From Mycolicibacterium sp. P9-64 (GTDB lineage: Bacteria; Actinomycetota; Actinomycetes; Mycobacteriales; Mycobacteriaceae): a DNA stretch of 64,000 nt. A program made the position numbers and the translations under genes. The notes under the pieces were generated by a model that was not told the DNA's origin, did no database searches, and saw only the letters and a list, made by a program, of their open reading frames with translations. This document shows, piece after piece, positions 19,925-28,003 of the stretch. The DNA lies in NCBI RefSeq assembly GCF_008329605.1, contig NZ_NPKO01000002.1:744001-808000 (forward strand). The letters run 5' to 3'. Position 1 is the stretch's first letter, and each line of letters starts with the position of its first letter.

Positions 19925-20887
19925 CTAGTTGAGGGGAGCGGGCCCGAGCTCGTCGAGCAGCTTCTGCATCAGCACATAGGCCTTGTTGCGGTATGCGATC
20001 AGTTCGGGGATCCGCTCCGCAGGGACGTCCAGGAAGCCCGCGCCGGTCTTGGTTCCGAGCTTGCCCGCCGCGACGAGTTCGCTGAGGGCCCGCGGTGTCG
20101 CGAAACGTTCTGGGAACCCGGTTTGCAAAGAGCGGTAGCAGAATTCGTAGACGTCCAGGCCAGCCATGTCAGCGATGGCGAAGGGTCCGAAGAAGGGCAG
20201 TCGGAAGCCGAAGGTGGTGCGCACCAGGGTGTCGATGTCCTCGGCGGTCGCGGTGCCGTCCTCCACCAGTTGGGTTGCCTCATGAAAGAGGGCGTACTGC
20301 AATCGATTCAACACAAATCCCGTGACGTCATTGACCTGGGCGGTCGATTTCCCGGCGTCGTGGATGAGCTGTCTTGCCCTGGTGACGACGTCCTCGTCTG
20401 TGCCGGAATGCGGAATGATCTCGACTCCGGGGATGAACGGCGACGGGTTGCTGAAGTGAACGCCGAGGAATCGGCCGGGATTTGTGACGGCATCGGCCAT
20501 GTCGCCGATGGAGATCGTCGAGGTGTTGGAGCCGATGATCGCGTCCGGCCTGGCGGCGGCGCTGATCTGACGCAGGGTGTCGTGCTTGACGGCAAGGATC
20601 TCCGGCACGGCCTCTTCGATGAAGTCCGCATTGGAGACTGCCTGGGCCAACGACGTGGCGGGCCAGAGGTTGGCCTCGAGTGTCGCGGTGGCATGGTCTG
20701 GAAACAGGCCCTGGGCGACGAAGTCTCTCGACTCGGCGATCAGGCGATGGTAGTTCTTCTCGGCGATCTCCGCGTTGACGTCAGCGAGGGCCACTCGCGC
20801 GCCGGCGAGTCCAAAGACCTGCGCGATGCCTCCGCCCATGTACCCCGAGCCGATTACCGCGATCTGTCTCGTCATTGGTGTAGCCAC
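19925..20887 (-). CDS. 3-hydroxyacyl-CoA dehydrogenase family NAD-dependent dehydrogenase
   Basis: A 320-aa two-domain enzyme. The N-terminal Rossmann motif is IAVIGSGYMGGGIAQVFGLA (residues about 8-27). Then EEAVPEILAVKHDTL, SNTSTISIGDMAD, and the catalytic His in FLGVHFSNPSPFIPGVEII. The C-terminal helical domain has GFVLNRLQYALFHEATQLVE and LGTKTGAGFLDVP. The family includes 3-hydroxybutyryl-CoA, L-carnitine and L-gulonate 3-dehydrogenases. The neighbouring anion transporter and isomerase make a non-CoA hydroxy acid more likely than an acyl-CoA. It starts at GTG 20887; ATG at 20875 (MTRQIAVIG) is equally plausible. It is divergent from the FCD regulator. Confidence 0.85.
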   Translation of the reverse strand: MATPMTRQIAVIGSGYMGGGIAQVFGLAGARVALADVNAEIAEKNYHRLIAESRDFVAQGLFPDHATATLEANLWPATSLAQAVSNADFIEEAVPEILAVKHDTLRQISAAARPDAIIGSNTSTISIGDMADAVTNPGRFLGVHFSNPSPFIPGVEIIPHSGTDEDVVTRARQLIHDAGKSTAQVNDVTGFVLNRLQYALFHEATQLVEDGTATAEDIDTLVRTTFGFRLPFFGPFAIADMAGLDVYEFCYRSLQTGFPERFATPRALSELVAAGKLGTKTGAGFLDVPAERIPELIAYRNKAYVLMQKLLDELGPAPLN

Positions 20888-20982
20888 TCGCTCTCACTGG
20901 TGTCGTTCTCTCGTGCGCCCGCATCGGCGGTATTGAGTCGTGCATCCCACTCCGGGTCGCATTGAGACGGTAGTCACAGGGG

Positions 20983-21038
20983 AATTCCTATAGGATCTAG
21001 GATCGATGATCCAGTGTCAAGCAATTCCTATAGGATCT
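20983..21038. promoter_or_regulatory. Two identical 16-bp operators of the FCD regulator
   Basis: AATTCCTATAGGATCT occurs exactly at 20983-20998 and 21023-21038, each centred on the perfect palindrome TCCTATAGGA. Centres are 40 bases apart, near four helical turns. They fill the divergent region between the dehydrogenase gene (start 20887) and the regulator gene (start 21043). The second site covers the ribosome-binding zone of the regulator. This points to joint control and DNA looping or cooperative binding. Confidence 0.85.
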
Positions 21039-21042
21039 TTTC

Positions 21043-21729
21043 GTGGCTTCAGACGTCGTCGCTTCCCGACCTGTCCGGCAGGTGCTGACCGACCATGTCC
21101 ACGACAGGTTGCTCGAGATGTTGATGGACGGTCGGTACGAGGCGAACGAGGCCATCAGCATCGACGGCATCGCCCGTGAACTCGACGTCTCGGCGACACC
21201 GGTGCGCGAGGCTCTTGCCCGTCTCGAGGTGACCGGTTTGGTGATTCGGGTAGCGCTGCGTGGCTACCGTGTCGCGCCGCTGCTCAGTGCCGACGAACTC
21301 GCCGAGCTGATCGACGCCCGGCTGATCATCGAGCCGGTCAACGCATCTCGCGCCTGTGAGCGCGCGACGCCGGCCTTGATCGAGGCGCTCGACCTTTCGA
21401 TCGCCGATCTGCGCACCGCTCCGAGGGGGCCTGAGTTCGCCGAGTACCGAGACTACTGGCAGGCCGACATGCGATTCCACGAACTGATTGCCGAGGGCGC
21501 AGGCAACCGCTTCCTTCTGATGGCATACAACTGCCTCGGCGGATCGGTGCAACGGTTCAGGCTCTTCACGGGACTGGGAGTGACCGACGCCGATTTCGCC
21601 ATCGACGAGCACACCGCGATCCTGGCCGCGTTCCAGGCGGGGTCGCCGGAGCAAGCACGGCAGGCCATGGTCAACCATCTGCACGGCGTCAGGGACCGAG
21701 GCTTCAAGGACGTCGTCGACCACGGCTGA
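21043..21729 (+). CDS. GntR-family regulator with FCD ligand domain
   Basis: 228 aa. The N-terminal GntR winged helix has NEAISIDGIARELDVSATPV, then REALARLEVTGLV; residues about 90-220 form an all-helical FCD domain with metal-site-like residues in DMRFHELIAEGAGNRFL and the histidines of HTAILAAF and NHLHGV. FCD regulators usually sense small carboxylates or sugar acids. GTG at 21043 is chosen; AGGA lies 7 bases upstream, inside the second operator, so binding would block translation initiation as well as transcription. It probably controls the divergent dehydrogenase/transporter/isomerase set. Confidence 0.92.
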   Translation: MASDVVASRPVRQVLTDHVHDRLLEMLMDGRYEANEAISIDGIARELDVSATPVREALARLEVTGLVIRVALRGYRVAPLLSADELAELIDARLIIEPVNASRACERATPALIEALDLSIADLRTAPRGPEFAEYRDYWQADMRFHELIAEGAGNRFLLMAYNCLGGSVQRFRLFTGLGVTDADFAIDEHTAILAAFQAGSPEQARQAMVNHLHGVRDRGFKDVVDHG

Positions 21730-21792
21730 GACGTGCACCTGACCGACGCAAGAGGGCACTGCAGCTGTCGAACTCCCCGCTCGGAGTGGTGA

Positions 21793-21981
21793 TCGCGCGT
21801 ATCCGCCGTCGTCGTCTTCGTGCTCAGCGTGATCCGCAGCGTCAATCCCAACGTGGAGATCAGCGGTATCCCGTACGTGCTGCCGCTGATCCTGGTTCTG
21901 CTCATCGTCATGACTGTGGCGCTGGGGCGGACGTCGTACGGACGGCACATCTACGCGGTCGGCGGGGCGCAAGGTCGAGCC
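21793..21981 (+). pseudogene. Fragment of a sugar ABC transporter permease (XylH/RbsC type)
   Basis: The open stretch reads AVVVFVLSVIRSVNPNVEIS, then GIPYVLPLILVLLIVMTVAL, GRTSYGRHIYAVGGAQGRA. The TSYGRHIYAVGG motif is the cytoplasmic-loop signature of BPD_transp_2 permeases for xylose, ribose and similar sugars. A stop codon precedes it at 21790 and the similarity ends abruptly after GGAQGRA, where the next family residues would be an alanine-rich helix. There is no start, no first half and no ATPase or binding protein nearby. This is a deletion scar that fills most of the 306-base gap between the FCD regulator and aspB. Confidence 0.75.
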
Positions 21982-22035
21982 ATCGCGCCGATGCAATGCG
22001 TGGATCCTCTCACGGGCCAGCGAACACGACGACCG

Positions 22036-23244
22036 CTAAGCCACCGTCGACAACCAGGGACCCATCCGGCGAAGTGCCTCCGCGATGTCGCTCGTCGGGC
22101 CTGCGAACGACAACCGCACGTAGGCACCCCCGCGCACGGTGTCGAAGTCGATGCCCGGCGCGATGGCAACTCCGGTGTCGGCCAACAGCTTTGCGCAGAA
22201 CTGCAGTGAGTCGGTGGAGTAGTCGGAGATGTCGGCGTAGACGTAGAACGCGCCGTCGGCGGGGGCCAGCCGATCGAGGCCCATCTCCGGTAGCCCCTTC
22301 AGCAGCAGCTCGCGGTTGGCCGCATACTGCGTGACCAGCGCGTCGGCCTCGACGATCGATTCCGGAGCGAACGCGGCGACGGCGGCCTTCTGCGGCAGGG
22401 CCGGAGGACAGATCGAGAAGTTCCCGGTCAGCCGGTCCACGGCCCGCAACAGTGGCCGCGGCACCAGCAGCCAGCCCAGCCGCCAGCCGGTCATCGCGAA
22501 GTACTTCGAGAAGCTGTTCACCACGATGGCGTCGCGCGACGTCTCCCATGCGCAACTCGTCGGTGGCGCACCGGGATACACCAGGCCGTGGTAGATCTCA
22601 TCGCTGATCAATTGCACGCCGGACTCGGCGCACCACGTCGCGATGGCGGCCAGATCGGCAGGCGGAATCACCGTCCCCGTCGGGTTGGCTGGGCTGGCGA
22701 TCACGACGCCCTTGATCGGTGGGTTGATCGCGGCGAGCATCTCGACGGTCGGCTGGAACCGGGTGTCGGGCCCGCACGGAACCTCGACCACCTCGCAGCC
22801 CAATGCCGAAAGGATGTTGCGGTAACACGGGTAGCCGGGGCTGGTGACGGCGACACGATCACCGACGTCGAAGCTGGCAAGGAATGCCAGCAGGAAACCG
22901 CCGGTCGACCCCGTGGTGACCACGACGTCGTCGGGTTCGACGGTGATGCCGTGGCGGTCGGCGTAGGACGCGGCGATCGCCTCGCGCAGTTCATGGATGC
23001 CCAGCGCCACCGTGTACCCGAGGTTGTCGTTGGCCAGCGCATCGGCCGCGGCCGCACGGATCGGCGCCGGTGCCTTGGCGCCCGGCTGCCCAGCAGACAG
23101 GTTCACCAGGTCGCCGTGCGAGCGCTCGCGCTCCGCCGCGGCCAGCCACACGTCCATCACGTAGAACGGCGGAATCCCCGCGCGCACCGCCACGCGATCC
23201 CGGGGCGAGCGAAGCGACGGGGAACGTCCTTCGGAAGTGCTCAC
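22036..23244 (-). CDS. aspB: AspB-like class I/II PLP-dependent aminotransferase
   Basis: A 402-aa fold-type I aminotransferase. GIPPFYVMDVWLAAAERERS near the start, LVNLSAGQPGAKAPAPI, TTGSTGGFLLAFLASFDVGD, the cofactor-site IASPANPTGTVIP and SDEIYHG, and the PLP lysine in VNSFSKYFAMTGWRLGWL. The C-terminal arginine region is GAYVRLSFAG. GTG at 23244 follows 10 bases after fadE33's stop, so it belongs to the fadD3-fadE31-32-33-aspB operon, as Rv3565 does. Compared with the tuberculosis protein the N-terminus carries about 13 extra residues (STSEGRSPSLRSP) encoded by a dispersed repeat. The substrate in steroid catabolism is unknown. Confidence 0.9.
   Translation of the reverse strand: MSTSEGRSPSLRSPRDRVAVRAGIPPFYVMDVWLAAAERERSHGDLVNLSAGQPGAKAPAPIRAAAADALANDNLGYTVALGIHELREAIAASYADRHGITVEPDDVVVTTGSTGGFLLAFLASFDVGDRVAVTSPGYPCYRNILSALGCEVVEVPCGPDTRFQPTVEMLAAINPPIKGVVIASPANPTGTVIPPADLAAIATWCAESGVQLISDEIYHGLVYPGAPPTSCAWETSRDAIVVNSFSKYFAMTGWRLGWLLVPRPLLRAVDRLTGNFSICPPALPQKAAVAAFAPESIVEADALVTQYAANRELLLKGLPEMGLDRLAPADGAFYVYADISDYSTDSLQFCAKLLADTGVAIAPGIDFDTVRGGAYVRLSFAGPTSDIAEALRRMGPWLSTVA
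23201..23225 (-). repeat. Dispersed short repeat copy 2, at the 5' end of aspB
   Basis: On the minus strand it reads GTTCCCCG, TCGCTTCGCTC, then GCCCCG, the same core as copies at 4170 and 39763. It encodes part of the extra N-terminal stretch of AspB (EGRSPSLRSP), so it appears to have been inserted near the start of the gene. Confidence 0.6.
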
Positions 23245-23254
23245 CGGCGTCAGG

Positions 23255-24196
23255 TTAGAGCACCTCGGCTTCGAGGCGGCGCAGATGCTCACGAGGCGGC
23301 CCGAGCAACTGCGCGCTGCCGTGTGCACGCTTGAAGTACAGCTGGATGTCGTGCTCCCAGGTGATCGCGATACCCCCGTGCATCTGCACGGCCTCCGCCG
23401 CGACGGCACTGAACGCCTCGCTGGCTGCGAACCTCGCCAGCGCGGCCGACGTCGGCGTCGGGTCCGCGACGGCGTCGTTGACCACCGCGCGCGCCACCTG
23501 CACCTTGACGTAGAGGTCGGCCATCCGGTGCTTCAGTGCCTGGAAGCTACCGATCGGCCTGCCGAACTGAACCCTGTCCTTGGTGTACGCGACGGTCAGG
23601 TCCAGGCAGCGGCTTGCGGCGCCGATCTGCTCGGCGGCAAGCAGGATCGCCGCTGTGTCGGCGAGTCCGGGGTCGGTTCCGATCGTGACGGTGTCGGCCG
23701 CCTCGACCCGCGCCAGCCTGCGAGTGGGATCCATCGTGCGGGCCGGGTGCGACGTCGAGTTCGTCCAGCGTGTCAGTGCGCCGTCACGCACACCGATCAC
23801 CACGTCGGCGACGTCACCGTTCACCACGTGGTCGGCATCGAAGACGACCGCTCCGATCGACGTGCCCTCGGCGAGCTTCTCGAGGGCATCGGCATCCGGT
23901 TCGTCGGAGGCCAGCAGCGCCAGCTCGGCGAGGGTAGTGCCCAGCAGCGGCGTCGGCACCAGACCCTTGCCGAGCTCCTCCAGCACGACGGCGGCGTCGC
24001 CGAGCTCGCCGCCAGCACCGCCCTGTTCCTCTGGCACGACCAGTGCTGCAGCACCGACCTGCTCACACAACAACTTCCACAGCGGCTCGTCGTAACCGCG
24101 CTCCGAGTCCATGGCCTCGCGCACCGCGGCCGGGGAGGCGTGCTTGTCGATCAGTGCGGCGACGGTGTCGCGCAACAGATCCCGTTCGTCACTCAC
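23255..24196 (-). CDS. fadE33: FadE33, acyl-CoA dehydrogenase subunit
   Basis: A 313-aa acyl-CoA dehydrogenase-like protein. VVPEEQGGAGGELGDAAVVL near residue 50, then AYTKDRVQFGRPIGSFQALK and QMHGGIAITWEHDIQLYFKR in the C-terminal domain. It is shorter than a full ACAD and lacks the SEPxAGSDLA middle-domain signature, so it is probably one half of a heteromeric enzyme with FadE31/FadE32. The upstream frame reaches 24445 but is arginine/cysteine-rich; GTG at 24196 starting SDERDLLRDT overlaps fadE32's stop by 8 bases. The KstR2 regulon enzymes FadE31-33 are linked to late indane-ring degradation. Confidence 0.9.
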   Translation of the reverse strand: MSDERDLLRDTVAALIDKHASPAAVREAMDSERGYDEPLWKLLCEQVGAAALVVPEEQGGAGGELGDAAVVLEELGKGLVPTPLLGTTLAELALLASDEPDADALEKLAEGTSIGAVVFDADHVVNGDVADVVIGVRDGALTRWTNSTSHPARTMDPTRRLARVEAADTVTIGTDPGLADTAAILLAAEQIGAASRCLDLTVAYTKDRVQFGRPIGSFQALKHRMADLYVKVQVARAVVNDAVADPTPTSAALARFAASEAFSAVAAEAVQMHGGIAITWEHDIQLYFKRAHGSAQLLGPPREHLRRLEAEVL

Positions 24197-25163
24197 CGGT
24201 CGTTGCCTCCAGTCGATCGAGAACTCTGCGGCGGTGCCATGTCGGGTCGCCCCACGCCGAGTGCAGTGCCTGCACCCGCAACAGCAGAAGCGACAGGTCG
24301 TGCTCCTGCGTGAAGCCGATGGCGCCGTGTGTCTGCAGCGACGAACGTGCCGACAGCAATGCGGCATCCGACGCGGCGGCCTTCGCCGCGCTGACGTCGC
24401 GCGCGGTGTCGGGCGATCCGTCCGCCAGCGACAGCGCCGCGGCATAGACGAGTGGGCGAGCCAACTCGACCGCGATGTAGACGTCGGCCAGCTTGTGCTT
24501 GATCGCCTGGTACGAGCCGATCACGCGGCCGAACTGGCTGCGCTGCTTGGCGTACTCCACCGACCCGTCCAGCATGGCTTGACCTGCGCCGACCAGCTGG
24601 GCTGCGGTGACGAGCGCACCAAACTCGAAAGCCCGTGCGGTATCGGCCTGCTGCGACTCGCCGGCCGTGGTGACGTCGAACAACCGGCGTGCCGGGTCGA
24701 CGGACTGGTGGAAGGCGCCGGCCGTACCCTCAAAGACCACGCCGTCACATGCCACCAGGATCAGACCGGCGGTGTCGGCGTCGACGGCCCTTGGCGCGAG
24801 CGGCGGCAACGCCACCGTTGCGATGAGCTCACCGGACGCCAGCCCGGCGCTGCGCTCGGCATCGCCTGCCAGCAGAACCGGTGCCACGGCGATGGATTCG
24901 GCGACGGGGCCGGGTACACCCCAGTAGCCCAACCGCTCTGCGGCCACCACCAGGTCGACGGGGTGCGCGCCGATGCCGTCGAACTCCTCGGCCACCGCGA
25001 GCGCGGTGACGCCGAGATCGGCCAGCGTGGCCCACAGCTTGCGGCCGGGCCCGGTGTCGCCTGCAGACCACGCGCGCACCACGGCAGGTACGTCGGCGGA
25101 TCCGAGCGCAGCGTCGATGCTTGCGGCGAAGTCGCGCTGCTGTTCGTCGATCTCGAAGTTCAC
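24189..25163 (-). CDS. fadE32: FadE32, acyl-CoA dehydrogenase subunit
   Basis: 324 aa, with a helical N-terminal part, a variable middle (ADTAGLILVACDGVVFEGTA) and the ACAD C-terminal domain: EYAKQRSQFGRVIGSYQAIK, then LQTHGAIGFTQEHDLSLLLL. As with FadE33, the middle-domain flavin signature is missing, fitting a heteromeric ACAD. GTG at 25163 (NFEIDEQQRDF) is chosen over the long upstream frame. It overlaps fadE33 by 8 bases and is separated from fadE31 by 73 bases of GCTCG-rich repeat-like DNA. Known work places FadE31-33 late in HIP degradation, after ring C/D opening. Confidence 0.9.
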   Translation of the reverse strand: MNFEIDEQQRDFAASIDAALGSADVPAVVRAWSAGDTGPGRKLWATLADLGVTALAVAEEFDGIGAHPVDLVVAAERLGYWGVPGPVAESIAVAPVLLAGDAERSAGLASGELIATVALPPLAPRAVDADTAGLILVACDGVVFEGTAGAFHQSVDPARRLFDVTTAGESQQADTARAFEFGALVTAAQLVGAGQAMLDGSVEYAKQRSQFGRVIGSYQAIKHKLADVYIAVELARPLVYAAALSLADGSPDTARDVSAAKAAASDAALLSARSSLQTHGAIGFTQEHDLSLLLLRVQALHSAWGDPTWHRRRVLDRLEATTGE

Positions 25164-25236
25164 TTCTCGACTCCCGCTCGTTCCGGTCCTCGCTCGTGCC
25201 TCGCTGCGATCCTCGCTCGCGGTCGTCTTCGGGTGT

Positions 25237-26394
25237 TCACTTCGGCTCCCTCGGCAGGCCCAGAAGGCGCTCCGCGATGATATTGCGCTGAATCTCGTTG
25301 GTGCCCGCGTAGATCGGGCCGCCCAACGCGAACAGCAGCCCGTCGGTCCAGTTGTAGGATTCCTCCTCGCGTCCGGGGAAGTCCGCCAGCTCGGCGTCGG
25401 CCCCGCGCAGGTCGAGCGCGGTCTGGTGCAGCGCAACGTCGAGCTCCGACCAGAACACCTTGGTGACCGAGGACTCCGCGCCCAGCTCACCGCCACCGGC
25501 CAGCCGCGTCACGGTGCCGAACGTGTGCAGGCGGTAGGCTTGAGCCTTGATCCAGGCGTCGGCGACACGATCGGCGTAGGCCGGATCCGGATCGGCCTGC
25601 CACAGCTTGACCAGCCGCTCGGCGGGTGCCACGAAGCGGGCAGGGCTGCGCAACGACATGCCGCGCTCGTTGCTCGACGTGCTCATCGCCGCACGCCAGC
25701 CTTCGTTCACCTCGCCGATCACGTCCTCGTCGGGCACGAAGACGTCGTCGAGGAAGATCTCGCCGAACCCGGTGTCCCCACCGAGCTGCGCGATCGGACG
25801 CACCGTGATGCCGTCGGCCTTGAGATCGAACATGAAGTACGTCAGGCCCTTGTGGCGTTGCGCGTCGGGATCCGAGCGGAACAGCCCGAATCCCCTTTCG
25901 CCGAACGGCGCCCGTGAGCTCCAGATCTTCTGGCCGTTGAGCTTCCAGCCGCCGTCGGTCCTGGTGGCCGTCGAACGCAGTGAGGCAAGGTCGCTGCCCG
26001 ACTCGGGTTCCGACCAGGCCTGTGCCCAGATCTCCTCGCCGCTGGCCATCTTGGGGAGCACCCGATCCAGCTGCTCCTTCGTGCCGTGTGCGAACAGCGT
26101 CGGCGCCAGCATCGACGTGCCGTTGGCGCTGGCCCGGCCCGGCGCGCCCGCGCGGAAGTACTCCTCCTCGTAGACGATCCACTGCAGCAGGGTGGCGTCC
26201 CGACCGCCGTACTCCTTCGGCCATGCGATCACCGAGAGGCCCGCGTCGAAGAGCACCTTGTCCCAGTGCCGGTGTTGTTCGAAGCCCTCGGCGGTGTCGT
26301 ACGACTTCGTCGGGAATGCAGATGTGTTCGCGGACAAGAAGTCCCGGACCTCGGCCCGGAACTCCTCTGTCGCGTCGTCGAAGGTCAGGTCCAT
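25237..26394 (-). CDS. fadE31: FadE31, full-length acyl-CoA dehydrogenase
   Basis: 385 aa, complete ACAD architecture. WPKEYGGRDATLLQWIVYEE in the N-terminal domain, flavin/substrate signature WSEPESGSDLASLRSTATRT, GQKIWSSRAPFGERG, FGEIFLDDVFVPDEDVIGE, and C-terminal GTNEIQRNIIAERLLGLPRE. It is the flavin-bearing partner expected for FadE32/FadE33. The ATG overlaps fadD3's TGA (TGATG on the minus strand), showing translational coupling. Controlled by the KstR2 operator upstream of fadD3. Confidence 0.93.
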   Translation of the reverse strand: MDLTFDDATEEFRAEVRDFLSANTSAFPTKSYDTAEGFEQHRHWDKVLFDAGLSVIAWPKEYGGRDATLLQWIVYEEEYFRAGAPGRASANGTSMLAPTLFAHGTKEQLDRVLPKMASGEEIWAQAWSEPESGSDLASLRSTATRTDGGWKLNGQKIWSSRAPFGERGFGLFRSDPDAQRHKGLTYFMFDLKADGITVRPIAQLGGDTGFGEIFLDDVFVPDEDVIGEVNEGWRAAMSTSSNERGMSLRSPARFVAPAERLVKLWQADPDPAYADRVADAWIKAQAYRLHTFGTVTRLAGGGELGAESSVTKVFWSELDVALHQTALDLRGADAELADFPGREEESYNWTDGLLFALGGPIYAGTNEIQRNIIAERLLGLPREPK

Positions 26395-27956
26395 CAGGCT
26401 CTTTCTCGTAACAGTGGCTTGACCACCTTGCCGCCGGGATTGCGGGGCAGCACGTCGAGGAACTCCACCGATTGTGGTGTCTTGAACTTCGCCAAATGCT
26501 CACGCGTGTAGGCGATCACGCTTGCTTCGTCGAGCTCGGCGCCCGGCTTGACCACGACGAACGCCTTGCCGACCTCGCCGAGCCGCTCATCGGGTACGCC
26601 GATGACCGCGGACTCGGCGACGCCGTCCAGCCGGGCGAGCACCTGCTCGATCTCGGCGGGGTAGACGTTGAAACCGCCGCTGATGTACATGTCCTTGAGG
26701 CGGTCCGTGATCCGCAGATTGCCCTTGTCGTCGACGGTTCCGATGTCGCCGGTGTGCAACCAGCCGTCCGCGTCGATCGCCGCCGCGGTGGCTTCGGGAT
26801 CGTCTAGGTAGCCAAGCATGACGTTCGGGCCGCGCAACAGAACCTCACCGGTCTCGTCGGCGATCGCGAGCTCGAAGTCGGCGATCGGCCGCCCGCTGGT
26901 GGTCGCCACCGTCTCCGCATCGTCGTCGGCCCGGCACATCGTGCCGAATCCGCTTGCCTCCGTGAGGCCGTAGGCCGTGAGCACGATGTCGATGTCCAGC
27001 TCGGTCTGCATCCGCTCGATCAGCACCACGGGGATGGTGGCCGCACCGGTGACCGCGAACCGCAGTGAGGTCAGGTCGTAGTCGGCGCGCTTGGGATGGT
27101 CGAGCAGCACCTGATAGATCGTCGGGGGCCCAGGCAGCACGGTGATGCGGTGCTCCTGCACCGCGCGCATCGCGCTCTCTGGGTCGAACGTCAGCTGGGG
27201 GATCAGCGTGGCGCCCGTCTGAAGGCAGGCCAGGATGCCTGCCTTGTAGCCGAAGTTGTGGAAGAACGGGTTGATGCACAGGTAGCGGTCGTCGCTGGTG
27301 AGCTCACCGCACGCCGCCCACGCGGCGGGGGCCTCGAGCGACTGCCGGTGCGAGCACAGCACGCCCTTGCTGCGCCCCGTCGTCCCCGAGGTGAACAGGA
27401 TGTTGGCGACGTCGTCGGGGGACAGGGATGCGGCGCGGGCATCCACGGCGGCGAGATCGGTGCCGCGGGCCACGAATTCGTCCCATGATGTCGCCGCGCC
27501 CGCATCGCCTTCTCGAACGGGGATGCGCACGATGTGCCGCAGCGCGGGCAGCGCGGCGCGGTCGAGTTCGGCGGTTCGGTCGGAGCCGAGGAACTCGCCC
27601 ATGGCGATCAGCAGCGGCGCATCGGTGCGGGCCAGGATGTCGGTCGCCTCGCTGGCGGTGTAGCGCGTGTTCAGTGGCACCACGGCGGCACCCGCGTAGT
27701 GCGCCGCCAGGCACGCGACCACCCAGTGCCAGGTGTTCGGCGACCAGATGGCCACCCGGTCGCCCGCCTGTACGTCGAGGTCGATGATCGCCGCCGCGGC
27801 CCGCCTGACCTCGGTGCGCAGCTGCGCGAACGTCAACCGGCGGTCTCCGGTCGTCCCTGACGGCTCGGCCGTCGCTGTGACCAGCGCGTCGTGGTCGGAG
27901 AAGCGGTCGGCGATCTCGTCCAGGACCTGCGGAATGGTCCGTGGCTCGGTGCTCAT
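26394..27956 (-). CDS. fadD3: FadD3, HIP-CoA synthetase
   Basis: A 520-aa adenylate-forming enzyme of the ANL family. It activates the indane propionate HIP, the C/D-ring product released by HsaD, to its CoA ester; HIP-CoA is the KstR2 inducer. Motifs are NILFTSGTTGRSKGVLCSH (P-loop), VTAYGLTEASGFG (A5), GWLHTGDIGTVDDKGNLRIT, RLKDMYISGGFNVYPAEIEQ and the C-terminal catalytic lysine in PRNPGGKVVKPLL. ATG at 27956 has AGAGGAG 5 bases upstream. First gene of the fadD3-fadE31-fadE32-fadE33-aspB operon and divergent from fadE30. Confidence 0.96.
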   Translation of the reverse strand: MSTEPRTIPQVLDEIADRFSDHDALVTATAEPSGTTGDRRLTFAQLRTEVRRAAAAIIDLDVQAGDRVAIWSPNTWHWVVACLAAHYAGAAVVPLNTRYTASEATDILARTDAPLLIAMGEFLGSDRTAELDRAALPALRHIVRIPVREGDAGAATSWDEFVARGTDLAAVDARAASLSPDDVANILFTSGTTGRSKGVLCSHRQSLEAPAAWAACGELTSDDRYLCINPFFHNFGYKAGILACLQTGATLIPQLTFDPESAMRAVQEHRITVLPGPPTIYQVLLDHPKRADYDLTSLRFAVTGAATIPVVLIERMQTELDIDIVLTAYGLTEASGFGTMCRADDDAETVATTSGRPIADFELAIADETGEVLLRGPNVMLGYLDDPEATAAAIDADGWLHTGDIGTVDDKGNLRITDRLKDMYISGGFNVYPAEIEQVLARLDGVAESAVIGVPDERLGEVGKAFVVVKPGAELDEASVIAYTREHLAKFKTPQSVEFLDVLPRNPGGKVVKPLLRERA

Positions 27957-27973
27957 TGATGCTCCTCTAACAA

Positions 27974-27987
27974 AGCAAGTGCTTGGT
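27974..27987. promoter_or_regulatory. KstR2 operator between fadD3 and fadE30
   Basis: AGCAAGTGCTTGGT fits the KstR2 consensus AnCAAGnnCTTGnT at all fixed positions. It lies in the 47-base gap between the two divergent starts (27956 and 28004), so one site can repress both operons. Confidence 0.93.
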
Positions 27988-28003
27988 AGGTTAGCCTACA
28001 AGG

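Noticed and set aside
25164..25236. A further full copy of the dispersed repeat between fadE32 and fadE31
   Set aside because: The stretch is rich in GCTCG and CCTCGCTCG, but the TTCCCCG and CCCGCC flanks are missing, so it is at most a degenerate relative.
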